This document shows positions 17,972 to 25,338 of a stretch of 64,000 nucleotides of DNA, in pieces; position 1 is the stretch's first letter, and each line of letters starts with the position of its first letter. The notes under the pieces were generated by a model that searched no databases, was not told the DNA's origin, and worked only from the letters and a program-made list of their open reading frames with translations. The DNA comes from Maribacter polysiphoniae. Lineage in GTDB: Bacteria; Bacteroidota; Bacteroidia; Flavobacteriales; Flavobacteriaceae. The stretch covers positions 1 through 64,000 of the forward strand of contig NZ_QGGQ01000007.1 in NCBI RefSeq assembly GCF_003148665.1, given 5' to 3'. The position numbers and the translations under genes are program-made.

Positions 17972-18003
17972 AAAGAGGTGCATATCAGCACCTCTTTTTT
18001 TTT
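17972..18003 (+). terminator. Terminator of the LytTR regulator gene
   Basis: Stem AAAGAGGTGC / GCACCTCTTT with ATATCA loop and a long T-run. It insulates the regulator gene from the non-coding region that follows. Confidence 0.9.
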
Positions 18004-18024
18004 GTGATAACGGTATAGCCCACG

Positions 18025-18054
18025 TTCACCACAGAAATCGCATTGTTCACAACA
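18025..18054 (+). promoter_or_regulatory. Direct-repeat pair, candidate LytTR operator 1
   Basis: TTCACCACA (18025-18033) and TTCACAACA (18046-18054), start-to-start spacing 21 bp (two helical turns), which is the arrangement LytTR dimers bind. A -33-like TTTG (18061-18064) and -7-like TATATTAG (18083-18090) follow. The distance from the second repeat to the -7 box is 37 bp, the same as at operator 2. Confidence 0.65.
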
Positions 18055-18094
18055 TTAAGTTTTGGAAAGTGGTGAATGCTTCTATATTAGCCAT

Positions 18095-18196
18095 GTGATA
18101 CGAAACAAGGTATTACCGCTTAAAAAAGTATAAAATTTTTCATTTTCATATAGTGTTCTCGTAAAAGAGCCTTGTTTTAACGACAAGGCTCTTTTT
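18095..18196 (+). ncRNA. Candidate small RNA 1 (about 100 nt)
   Basis: The predicted start is about 5 nt after the -7-like box at 18083-18090; the predicted end is the T-run of the hairpin at 18163-18196. No reading frame of useful length lies inside. The terminator cannot serve the LytTR gene, which already has one at 17972-18003, so a separate transcript is the simplest explanation. This is inference from promoter and terminator only. Confidence 0.4.
18163..18196 (+). terminator. Strong terminator with no gene before it
   Basis: Stem AAAAGAGCCTTGT / ACAAGGCTCTTTT around TTTAACG, followed by T residues. The nearest upstream gene has already ended at its own terminator 160 bp earlier. Confidence 0.85.
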
Positions 18197-18322
18197 AGTT
18201 GTAAAAGTTTCTTTTGGCCATTCGTGGAATGGGATGCCTTGGAGACTTCCTGTTTTCCTACAAAACTCCATGAAATGCAATAAAAAGACGACGAAATACA
18301 TAGGAATGTCCCAATTCATCGT

Positions 18323-18352
18323 TTCACAACAGAAAAAGGCAGTTTCACAACA
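18323..18352 (+). promoter_or_regulatory. Direct-repeat pair, candidate LytTR operator 2
   Basis: TTCACAACA at 18323-18331 and again at 18344-18352; the match extends one or two bases (GTTTCACAACA). Spacing is 21 bp. A -33-like ATTG (18355-18358) and -7-like TAATTTTA (18381-18388) follow. The second repeat to -7 distance is 37 bp and the first repeat to -7 distance 58 bp, identical to operator 1. Confidence 0.65.
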
Positions 18353-18392
18353 TAATTGCCGGGTCAGCCGACCTATGCCATAATTTTATGGT

Positions 18393-18491
18393 TCAATTAG
18401 TTTCCCCAAACTTACTTGATAACGGAATAAAACCTGCGTTTTTGTGGGGTATTGATGTTGCATATCAACCAAGGGGGACAAAACCCTTTTT
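18393..18491 (+). ncRNA. Candidate small RNA 2 (about 100 nt)
   Basis: Predicted from the -7-like box at 18381-18388 to a weak terminator-like hairpin (AAGGG / CCCTT, then T residues) at 18471-18491. It is the same length as candidate 1 but not obviously similar in sequence. It could instead be part of a long leader for the histidine kinase gene at 18662. The remaining 18492-18661 holds nothing else I recognise. Confidence 0.3.
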
Positions 18492-18661
18492 AGTGGAATG
18501 CCTTGCATTTTGTTAAAATAGGGTACGATTTATTAAACGAGGACAATCACAGTTGTAAAATTTCGTTCTAACGATACGCTAATACGAGTATGGAAGGATT
18601 TGATTTACAACAAAAAACTTATAAAACGGATTATATAAAATAATCTGGTTTTTTATTACAT

Positions 18662-20629
18662 ATGAAAAAGCTGCTTGGCAATTTTTTATTTTTTAGCATT
18701 CTTAGCTTATTTATAGCTCCTACGGCGCTATCCCAAGATTCGGTCCCATTGGTTGACGATGTTTATCTCAATTTTAAGAACCAGGATCAAAACGCCGAAC
18801 GGTTTTCTTATTTTTTCGGGGCTCCCAACAGGTATAAACAGAATTCGGCCTATGATTGGTTGGATGCCGTGAACCAATATTTGAATGAGGCCATCAAACA
18901 AAAAGATTCCATAGCCATACGGGATTATATGTTGATGCAATCCCAGGTCTATTATGACTTGGGTGATTACGATAAGAGTTTGGCTATATCAAGCGAATTG
19001 TATGATATTAAGGAACAACTGAGCCTTGATTTTAAGGCGAAGCTCTTGGGATTGATGGATCAGAATTATTCCCAGCTAGCACTCTACGCAGAACAAATCG
19101 ATATACGTAAAGAAAAGAAAGATCTCGGCCTTACCGATGATATTGCCTTTTATGACATATATTCCAATTTGGGTTTGCACCGAAAGGCAATGAAGGATTA
19201 TATCATCGAGGTGCGGAAAACCTTTCCCGACGATGACGAGTTCAGCCAGGCCAAATACCATAACAATATTGGTAATTATCTGCGATTGGACAATTCCCCA
19301 TCGGTTGCACTCAATAAATATAAAGAGGCCAAGGGCCATTTAACGGTATATCTTAACAACATTACCGTAGTTAAGACCGAAAACGAACTGATCAGCGCCA
19401 ATAGCCTTATGGGCGTCATTGATGGTAATATCGGTAAGTGCTATTCCCAATTGGGGCAATATGAGGTGGCCATTCCTTTTCTTGAATCTGGGATTGAGCA
19501 AATCATGGAGAACAGTAAAGGGAAATATTCCGATGATATTGTGGAAAACACCTTGGAAATCGCCAACTGTTACTTGCAATTGGAGGATTATGAAAAGGCT
19601 GTGGAATATTTGAGTTCTGATGTGAACCTCACGAAAACCGAACATATTCTCAAAAGAAACCGTTTGCTGGCGTCTTATTATGACAAAACAGGGGATTACC
19701 AAAATTCCGCGGCATACCTAAAACGGAATATGCGTATTAGGGACTCCATAGACATTAATGAGTCTGAACTCAGAACGCAACAATTGGCTACCGTAATGGG
19801 GCGTGATCTCGCCAATACCCAAGCCATGTTCGAAGAACAGAAAAAGAGTTTAGAGCAACAACGCTTGGAAATGACGGCCCAGGATGAAAAGATCAGCTTG
19901 GTGTTCATTTCATTGGTATTCACGCTCTTAGGTTTTGCAGGTCTTGTATATGCGTATTTGAAGAGTATTAAGAATCAACGTTTGATTGCGGAACAAAAAC
20001 ACATTATTGAAAATTCACTGATAGAGAAGGACTCTTTATTGAAAGAGATCCACCATAGGGTAAAGAACAATCTCCAGATGGTCTCAAGTCTATTGAGCCT
20101 ACAGACCAAGAATACGCGGAGCAAAGCTGCCATAGAAGCCCTGGAAGAGGGTAAGAGTAGGGTAAAGGCTATGGCGTTGATACATCAAAAACTGTATCAG
20201 AATGACGACCTTTCCGTAATTGAGATGCAAGGCTATATCGAAAGTCTGATCAATAGCGTACAATCCGTTTATAAGAAGGGTGGACACAACATTAACATTA
20301 CCATTGATGCCGAGGGGGTCGAATTGGATATCGATCGGGCCATACCCTTTGGATTGATATTGAACGAATTGGTTTCCAACTCATTTAAATATGCCTTTCC
20401 AAACGATGAAGAGAATGGAAAGATCTACATCCATATCCGAAAAGTGAACGGACAGGAAGGATTTTTCGAATATACCGATAATGGGGTGGGCCTACCCGAG
20501 GATACCGACATACGTGCCCAATCCTCTATGGGTATCCGACTAATGAATCGTTTGGCAAACCAGTTACAAACCAGTTTAAATGTGGATAAAGTTTCGGAAG
20601 GGGTTCACTTCTGGTTTAATTTTAAATAG
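18662..20629 (+). CDS. Sensor histidine kinase with TPR sensor region (HisKA_2 type)
   Basis: A 655-aa membrane kinase. Signal peptide 1-24; tetratricopeptide-type helices from about 70 to 375; a coiled coil (375-408); one transmembrane segment (411-434, ISLVFISLVFTLLGFAGLVYAYL). The HisKA_2 dimer/phosphotransfer segment follows (KEIHHRVKNNLQMVSSLLSLQ, His464/465), then the ATPase domain with N box LNELVSNSFKYAF (567-579) and G box DNGVGLP. The TPR part is outside the cytoplasm, suggesting peptide or protein sensing. It is the likely partner of the LytTR regulator at 17192; the 711 bp between them hold the paired repeats. Confidence 0.95.
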   Translation: MKKLLGNFLFFSILSLFIAPTALSQDSVPLVDDVYLNFKNQDQNAERFSYFFGAPNRYKQNSAYDWLDAVNQYLNEAIKQKDSIAIRDYMLMQSQVYYDLGDYDKSLAISSELYDIKEQLSLDFKAKLLGLMDQNYSQLALYAEQIDIRKEKKDLGLTDDIAFYDIYSNLGLHRKAMKDYIIEVRKTFPDDDEFSQAKYHNNIGNYLRLDNSPSVALNKYKEAKGHLTVYLNNITVVKTENELISANSLMGVIDGNIGKCYSQLGQYEVAIPFLESGIEQIMENSKGKYSDDIVENTLEIANCYLQLEDYEKAVEYLSSDVNLTKTEHILKRNRLLASYYDKTGDYQNSAAYLKRNMRIRDSIDINESELRTQQLATVMGRDLANTQAMFEEQKKSLEQQRLEMTAQDEKISLVFISLVFTLLGFAGLVYAYLKSIKNQRLIAEQKHIIENSLIEKDSLLKEIHHRVKNNLQMVSSLLSLQTKNTRSKAAIEALEEGKSRVKAMALIHQKLYQNDDLSVIEMQGYIESLINSVQSVYKKGGHNINITIDAEGVELDIDRAIPFGLILNELVSNSFKYAFPNDEENGKIYIHIRKVNGQEGFFEYTDNGVGLPEDTDIRAQSSMGIRLMNRLANQLQTSLNVDKVSEGVHFWFNFK

Positions 20630-20636
20630 AGTTCTG

Positions 20637-20644
20637 TAACTTTG
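20637..20644 (+). promoter_or_regulatory. -7 box TAACTTTG
   Basis: A perfect TAnnTTTG box lies 20 nt before the ATG at 20665, just after the kinase stop codon, so the metal-dependent hydrolase gene likely has its own promoter. Confidence 0.6.
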
Positions 20645-20664
20645 AAGTACTAAAAACTTCAAAA

Positions 20665-21345
20665 ATGAAAATTACTTTCCTAGGTCATGCTTCACTCATG
20701 ATTGAAGCTGAAAATTCGTGCATCTTAGTCGATCCCTTTATTTCTGGAAACGAAAAGGCTTCCGGAAAAATCAATATCAAGGATTTGAATCCGGATTATA
20801 TTCTCGTTACCCATGCACACCAAGACCATATTTTGGATGTGGAGGCCATTGCCAAGGCTTCCGGTGCTGTGGTGGTCAGTAATTTTGAGATAGCGACACA
20901 TTTTGAATCCATGGGTATCAAGGTCCATCCTATGAACCATGGGGGCAATTGGCAATTCGATTTTGGGAACCTCAAGTACGTGTATGCCATTCACACCTCT
21001 TCCTTTCCCGATGGGTCTTATGGAGGGCAACCAGGGGGATTCATTCTCTCTACCGAGGGAAAACATATCTATATCGCCGGTGATACGGCCTTGACCATGG
21101 ATATGAAACTCATTCCCATGACCACATCATTGGATTTGGCCGTTCTTCCGATTGGGGACAACTTCACCATGGGGATTGATGATGCTATCCTAGCCTCGGA
21201 CTTTGTGGCATGCAACAACATATTGGGATATCATTTCGATACTTTTGGATATATTGAAATCGACCATAAAGTAGCCATCGATAAATTCAAGAGTGCCGGC
21301 AAGAAATTACATTTGTTGGATATAGGGGAGCATATCGTTATATAA
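20665..21345 (+). CDS. Metallo-beta-lactamase-fold hydrolase, UPF0173 family
   Basis: A 226-aa cytosolic hydrolase that starts directly with the fold (MKITFLGHASLMIE). Metal ligands: THAHQDH (HxHxDH), MNHGG, AGDTA and GYHFDTFG. The family is widespread, with no firm substrate assigned. Its last 8 bases overlap the end of the convergent SDR gene. Confidence 0.93.
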   Translation: MKITFLGHASLMIEAENSCILVDPFISGNEKASGKINIKDLNPDYILVTHAHQDHILDVEAIAKASGAVVVSNFEIATHFESMGIKVHPMNHGGNWQFDFGNLKYVYAIHTSSFPDGSYGGQPGGFILSTEGKHIYIAGDTALTMDMKLIPMTTSLDLAVLPIGDNFTMGIDDAILASDFVACNNILGYHFDTFGYIEIDHKVAIDKFKSAGKKLHLLDIGEHIVI

Positions 21346-22132
21346 CCTGGCTCTTTAAGACAAACTTGTGCAGTAGCCTTGGGAAAAAGCGTTTGAGATA
21401 AATACCCATGGTCTCTTTTCGGCCAATATAGGCCTCGAACTTTTTCTTTTCGATGGCCCGGATCATTCTTTTGGCAAAAACAACGACCGGAAGACCGTTT
21501 TGGGTAGCGACATCGTCCTTGATTTGTTGGCTTCCGTTTGCGGTAAGGGCATTTTTGGCAATATTGGTCTGTACAAACCCGGGACAAATAAGGGTTACAT
21601 CGACCCCATCCCTTTCGTGTTCCATCCTCAGAACGTCAAAGAACCCGTGTAGGGCATGTTTCGCACCACAATAACCCGACCGATAGGGAGAACCGAATTT
21701 CCCCATTAAGCTGGTCACTGTAACAAAATGACCTATATTCCTTCTAATGAAATAAGGGAGTAGGGCTTTGGTCAATGCGACGGTGCCCAAATAGTTAATA
21801 TCAATCAATTTTTTGTACACCCCCAATTCGGTATCGATAATCAAGGAACGTTGGCTAATGCCCGCATTGTTGATCAGGATATCAATTTCGTTGAAAAAGG
21901 TGAGGGCTTTGGTCACATGGGCTCCCATCGTATCCAAATCCCCTAAATCCAAGGGTAAAATCCTTATATGATCGGTCTGGACACAACGGCTCTTTACCTT
22001 TTGTAAGGCACTTTCATCCCTGGCGGAAAGGATCAGTTTGCAATCTTTTTTGGCCAATTCATAGGCCAACGTTTCACCAATACCGGAAGATGCCCCTGTA
22101 ATCCAAATAACTTTACCCTCGATACTTTGCAT
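21338..22132 (-). CDS. Short-chain dehydrogenase/reductase
   Basis: A 264-aa SDR of the DHRS7/KDSR-like kind. The cofactor loop is TGASSGIGE, with NNAG at about residue 89. The catalytic Ser is in VTVTSLMG, and YCGAKHALHGF gives the Tyr-x-x-x-Lys. A basic C-terminal part (LKRFFPRLLHKFVLKSQ) may touch the membrane. The substrate is unknown. 3-Ketosphinganine reductases belong to the same broad group, so it is a possible but unproven candidate for reducing 3-ketocapnine (see 51582-55185). It converges on the UPF0173 gene with an 8-bp overlap. Confidence 0.9.
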   Translation of the reverse strand: MQSIEGKVIWITGASSGIGETLAYELAKKDCKLILSARDESALQKVKSRCVQTDHIRILPLDLGDLDTMGAHVTKALTFFNEIDILINNAGISQRSLIIDTELGVYKKLIDINYLGTVALTKALLPYFIRRNIGHFVTVTSLMGKFGSPYRSGYCGAKHALHGFFDVLRMEHERDGVDVTLICPGFVQTNIAKNALTANGSQQIKDDVATQNGLPVVVFAKRMIRAIEKKKFEAYIGRKETMGIYLKRFFPRLLHKFVLKSQVI

Positions 22133-22161
22133 TTCTTTAGATTTTAGACCTAAAATATAAT

Positions 22162-22169
22162 TAAATTTG
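22162..22169 (+). promoter_or_regulatory. -7 box TAAATTTG before menC
   Basis: A perfect TAnnTTTG box 10 nt before the menC ATG, predicting a leader of about 5 nt. It probably drives menC, the CPBP gene and menE. Confidence 0.55.
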
Positions 22170-22179
22170 GCAGCATCGA

Positions 22180-23232
22180 ATGCAAGCTAAAGTAAAAAAA
22201 TACACATTAGATTTTAAAAGACCCAGTGGTACTTCACGGGGGATTCTCAATCAAAAGGAAACTTGGTTCCTGATCTTGGAAAAAGAAGGTCGTTTTGGAA
22301 TCGGGGAATGTGGCATGTTTAAAAGCCTCAGTTATGATGATGTGCCTGAATATGAAGCCAAGCTTCAATGGACTTGTGACCATATAGAAAGAGGATTGTC
22401 CCAATTGTGGGAGGAACTGAGGTCATTTCCGAGTATCCAGTTTGGACTCGAGCAGGCCTTTTTGTCCTTGGAGTCAGGGGATCCCTATAGGTTGTTTCCC
22501 TCGGCTTTCACCAGTAAGGAAGCATCAATCCCTATAAACGGACTCATTTGGATGGGGGATAAGGGGTATATGTTGGAACAGATCCAACAGAAATTGGAGG
22601 AAGGGTTCCGTTGTCTTAAAATGAAAATAGGGGCTATTGACTTTCAATCTGAAATTTCCCTTTTAGAGGCTATTCGTAAGGAGTATTCCGAAGACCGGAT
22701 TGAATTGCGGGTCGATGCCAATGGGGCATTTAAACCGGAAGAGGCCTTGGGTAAACTTACGGAATTGTCCAATTTCGGATTGCATTCCATAGAACAGCCC
22801 ATACGGCAGGGCAATATTCTGGAAATGAAAGACCTATGTAAAAGAACGCCGTTGCCCATTGCCTTGGATGAAGAATTGATCGGGGTTATTGATGTAACGC
22901 AAAAGGAAGAGCTGTTACAAACCGTAAAACCCCAATACATTATTCTAAAACCTACTTTGGTTGGGGGGTACAAGGGGAGTGGGGAATGGATTGAAATTGC
23001 CGAACGTATGGGGATTGGATGGTGGATAACCAGTGCCCTGGAAAGTAATATTGGTTTGAATGCCATTGCGCAATGGACCTATACCTTGAACAATACAATG
23101 CCACAGGGGTTGGGAACCGGTGGCCTTTATACCAATAATTTTGAAAGTCCACTTGAAGTAAAAAAAGGATATATTTATAGCCGGGCGAATAAGGGTTGGC
23201 AACCAAATTTAATAGCGAAATTATGTATATAG
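22180..23232 (+). CDS. menC: o-Succinylbenzoate synthase
   Basis: A 350-aa enolase-superfamily dehydratase. The N-terminal capping domain is followed by a barrel with the expected residues: CLKMKIG (Lys of the KxK pair), LRVDANG (Asp), SIEQP (Glu), ALDEE (Asp/Glu) and ILKP (Lys). It makes o-succinylbenzoate for menaquinone. Its end overlaps the start of the CPBP gene by 10 nt, and menE follows, so the three form one tightly packed unit. Confidence 0.95.
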   Translation: MQAKVKKYTLDFKRPSGTSRGILNQKETWFLILEKEGRFGIGECGMFKSLSYDDVPEYEAKLQWTCDHIERGLSQLWEELRSFPSIQFGLEQAFLSLESGDPYRLFPSAFTSKEASIPINGLIWMGDKGYMLEQIQQKLEEGFRCLKMKIGAIDFQSEISLLEAIRKEYSEDRIELRVDANGAFKPEEALGKLTELSNFGLHSIEQPIRQGNILEMKDLCKRTPLPIALDEELIGVIDVTQKEELLQTVKPQYIILKPTLVGGYKGSGEWIEIAERMGIGWWITSALESNIGLNAIAQWTYTLNNTMPQGLGTGGLYTNNFESPLEVKKGYIYSRANKGWQPNLIAKLCI

Positions 23233-24158
23233 AACAGGGATACAGAGGGAATTTGGGATTATGGAAATATTGGGTTCCTATTTTGGGGTTTTCAGCGATG
23301 ATGGTGATAAATTATATTATGACCATTAATTCGCCAGTGGATGTCGATGTGATGATGGCCGATATCATCGATAAAATTGGGCTTAATGTATTCTTTATCT
23401 TGGCAATCGGTCCTTTGGTGGCCGGTTTCTTTGTTATCCTGGGCTGGGTGTATTTGGTTCACGGACAGTCCATCACCTCCTTGACGACTTCCCGAAAAAA
23501 GGTGGATTGGAAACGTGTAATGTTTTCCTTTTTGCTTTGGGGAGGTATAACCACCGTAATGATGTTGGCCGATATCATGATGTCGCCAGATGATTATGTC
23601 TTTAACTTTAAACCCGTACCTTTTTTAATATTGTTCGTGATGGCGGTAGTCCTGGTACCACTACAAACCAGTTTTGAAGAGTATATGTTTCGGGGACATT
23701 TGATGCAAGGCCTCGGGATCATGGCCAGGAATAGATGGGTGCCTTTGATCGTCACTTCCGTTCTTTTTGGGGTTATGCATGCCGCCAATCCCGAAGTGGG
23801 TAAGATAGGATATGGCATCATGGTATTCTATATAGGAACCGGATTCTTTTTGGGGATACTGACCTTGATGGATGAGGGACTTGAACTGGCACTTGGTTTT
23901 CACGCAGCGAATAACCTGACAGCAGCATTGCTGGTAACCGCGGACTGGACGGCTTTTCAGACCAATTCGATTTATAAGGATGTCTCACAACCCACATTGG
24001 GATGGGATATTTTTATTCCTGTCTTGGTGATCTATCCGATCCTTTTGTTGATTTTCTCAAAAAAATATGGTTGGACGAACTGGAAAGAGAGACTCACGGG
24101 AAAAGTAATGGATAAGGACGCTTTTATCGCACAAAATACAAATGAAACACATGTATAG
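23223..24158 (+). CDS. CPBP family intramembrane glutamic endopeptidase
   Basis: A 311-aa integral membrane protein with about seven to eight transmembrane helices. It has the CPBP/Rce1 motifs: FEEYMFRGHLMQGL (paired Glu and Arg), LFGVMHAANPEVG (His) and GFHAANNLTAALL (His/Asn). Start ATG 23223 overlaps menC by 10 nt; the upstream TTG at 23196 is less likely. It overlaps menE by 17 nt. Its place inside a menaquinone operon suggests a linked role, for example processing or housing a membrane partner, but no substrate is known. Confidence 0.9.
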   Translation: MYIEQGYRGNLGLWKYWVPILGFSAMMVINYIMTINSPVDVDVMMADIIDKIGLNVFFILAIGPLVAGFFVILGWVYLVHGQSITSLTTSRKKVDWKRVMFSFLLWGGITTVMMLADIMMSPDDYVFNFKPVPFLILFVMAVVLVPLQTSFEEYMFRGHLMQGLGIMARNRWVPLIVTSVLFGVMHAANPEVGKIGYGIMVFYIGTGFFLGILTLMDEGLELALGFHAANNLTAALLVTADWTAFQTNSIYKDVSQPTLGWDIFIPVLVIYPILLLIFSKKYGWTNWKERLTGKVMDKDAFIAQNTNETHV

Positions 24159-25215
24159 GGATATTCATTATAAATTCAAATGGAACGGGGCATCCATTGA
24201 TTACAAAGATTTAGGGGAAATAAGCTATAGCTTGATCAAAGAAGGCAAGTCATACCAAAAGGCAATGGGTGAGTTTTTATTGGATTGGATCGATAAGAAC
24301 GATTATATCCCCGTAAAGACATCAGGTTCAACCGGGGAACCAAAAGAAATATTGTTAAAAAAACAAAATATGGTCAATTCGGCCAAAATTACGGGTTCTT
24401 ATTTTGATCTATGGCCTGGGCAGTCTGCTTTGCTTTGCCTTCCCGGGGATTATATTGCAGGGAAAATGATGTTCATAAGGTCAATGGTCCTTGGTTTGGA
24501 ATTGGACTGGGTGCCGCCTTCCTCGACCCCTTTAAAAGATTCGGAACGTTGTTATCATTTCAGTGCCATGGTTCCCTTGCAATTGGAAAATTCCTTGGAC
24601 AAAATCAACCATATCAAAACCTTGATCGTCGGTGGTGCTCCAGTGTCCTCAGACCTTAAAGCGAAGATTCAGGATAAAATGACAGATATATATGAGACTT
24701 ATGGTATGACGGAAACCATAACCCATGTGGCCGTGAAGAAAATCAACAATGGTGCCAAGGATTGCTTTGAAACATTGCCCAATATCTCCATAGAAAAAGA
24801 CAATAGAAATTGCCTAGTATTACATGCGCCCAACTTAAATAATGAACGAATTGTCACAAATGATATCGTAGAACTGGTTTCCAATAAAGAATTTAAATGG
24901 TTGGGGAGGTATGATAATGTGATTAATTCAGGAGGAATTAAGTTGTTGCCTGAACAGATAGAAAGTAAACTTAATTCCGTTTTGAACCAAAGATATTTTG
25001 TTACAGGTTTGCCGGACGATCTATTGGGGCAAAAATTGATTCTTTTGATTGAAGGAAAACAGGAGGATGATCATCTTTCGGAAAAAATTAAAACCTTGCA
25101 GACATTGAAAAAGCATGAGGTTCCTAAGGAAATCATATTTGTTGAAAAATTCGTTGAAACTATAAATGGCAAGATTTCACGAAGGGATACCTTGGCTAAA
25201 ATACAAAGCATTTAA
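24142..25215 (+). CDS. menE: o-Succinylbenzoate-CoA ligase
   Basis: A 357-aa adenylate-forming enzyme, shorter than typical MenE (about 450-480) because the N-terminal part is reduced. Motifs: TSGSTGEPKEILLKK (P-loop), TYGMTETITH, GRYDNVINSGGIKLLPEQIE, and the C-terminal lysine region INGKISRRDTL. It activates o-succinylbenzoate with ATP and CoA. Assigned from motifs plus the adjoining menC. It overlaps the CPBP gene; no strong terminator follows. Confidence 0.93.
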   Translation: MKHMYRDIHYKFKWNGASIDYKDLGEISYSLIKEGKSYQKAMGEFLLDWIDKNDYIPVKTSGSTGEPKEILLKKQNMVNSAKITGSYFDLWPGQSALLCLPGDYIAGKMMFIRSMVLGLELDWVPPSSTPLKDSERCYHFSAMVPLQLENSLDKINHIKTLIVGGAPVSSDLKAKIQDKMTDIYETYGMTETITHVAVKKINNGAKDCFETLPNISIEKDNRNCLVLHAPNLNNERIVTNDIVELVSNKEFKWLGRYDNVINSGGIKLLPEQIESKLNSVLNQRYFVTGLPDDLLGQKLILLIEGKQEDDHLSEKIKTLQTLKKHEVPKEIIFVEKFVETINGKISRRDTLAKIQSI

Positions 25216-25338
25216 AAGCGAATAGGGCGTATACCGTTAAGGGGGGTTATTATTGCCCTACTTTATGGCATCGTGATATGCGTATTCCGTACGAAGCGTC
25301 TCGATGTTAAATTCAAAAAGAATTTCGACCTCTAACCA

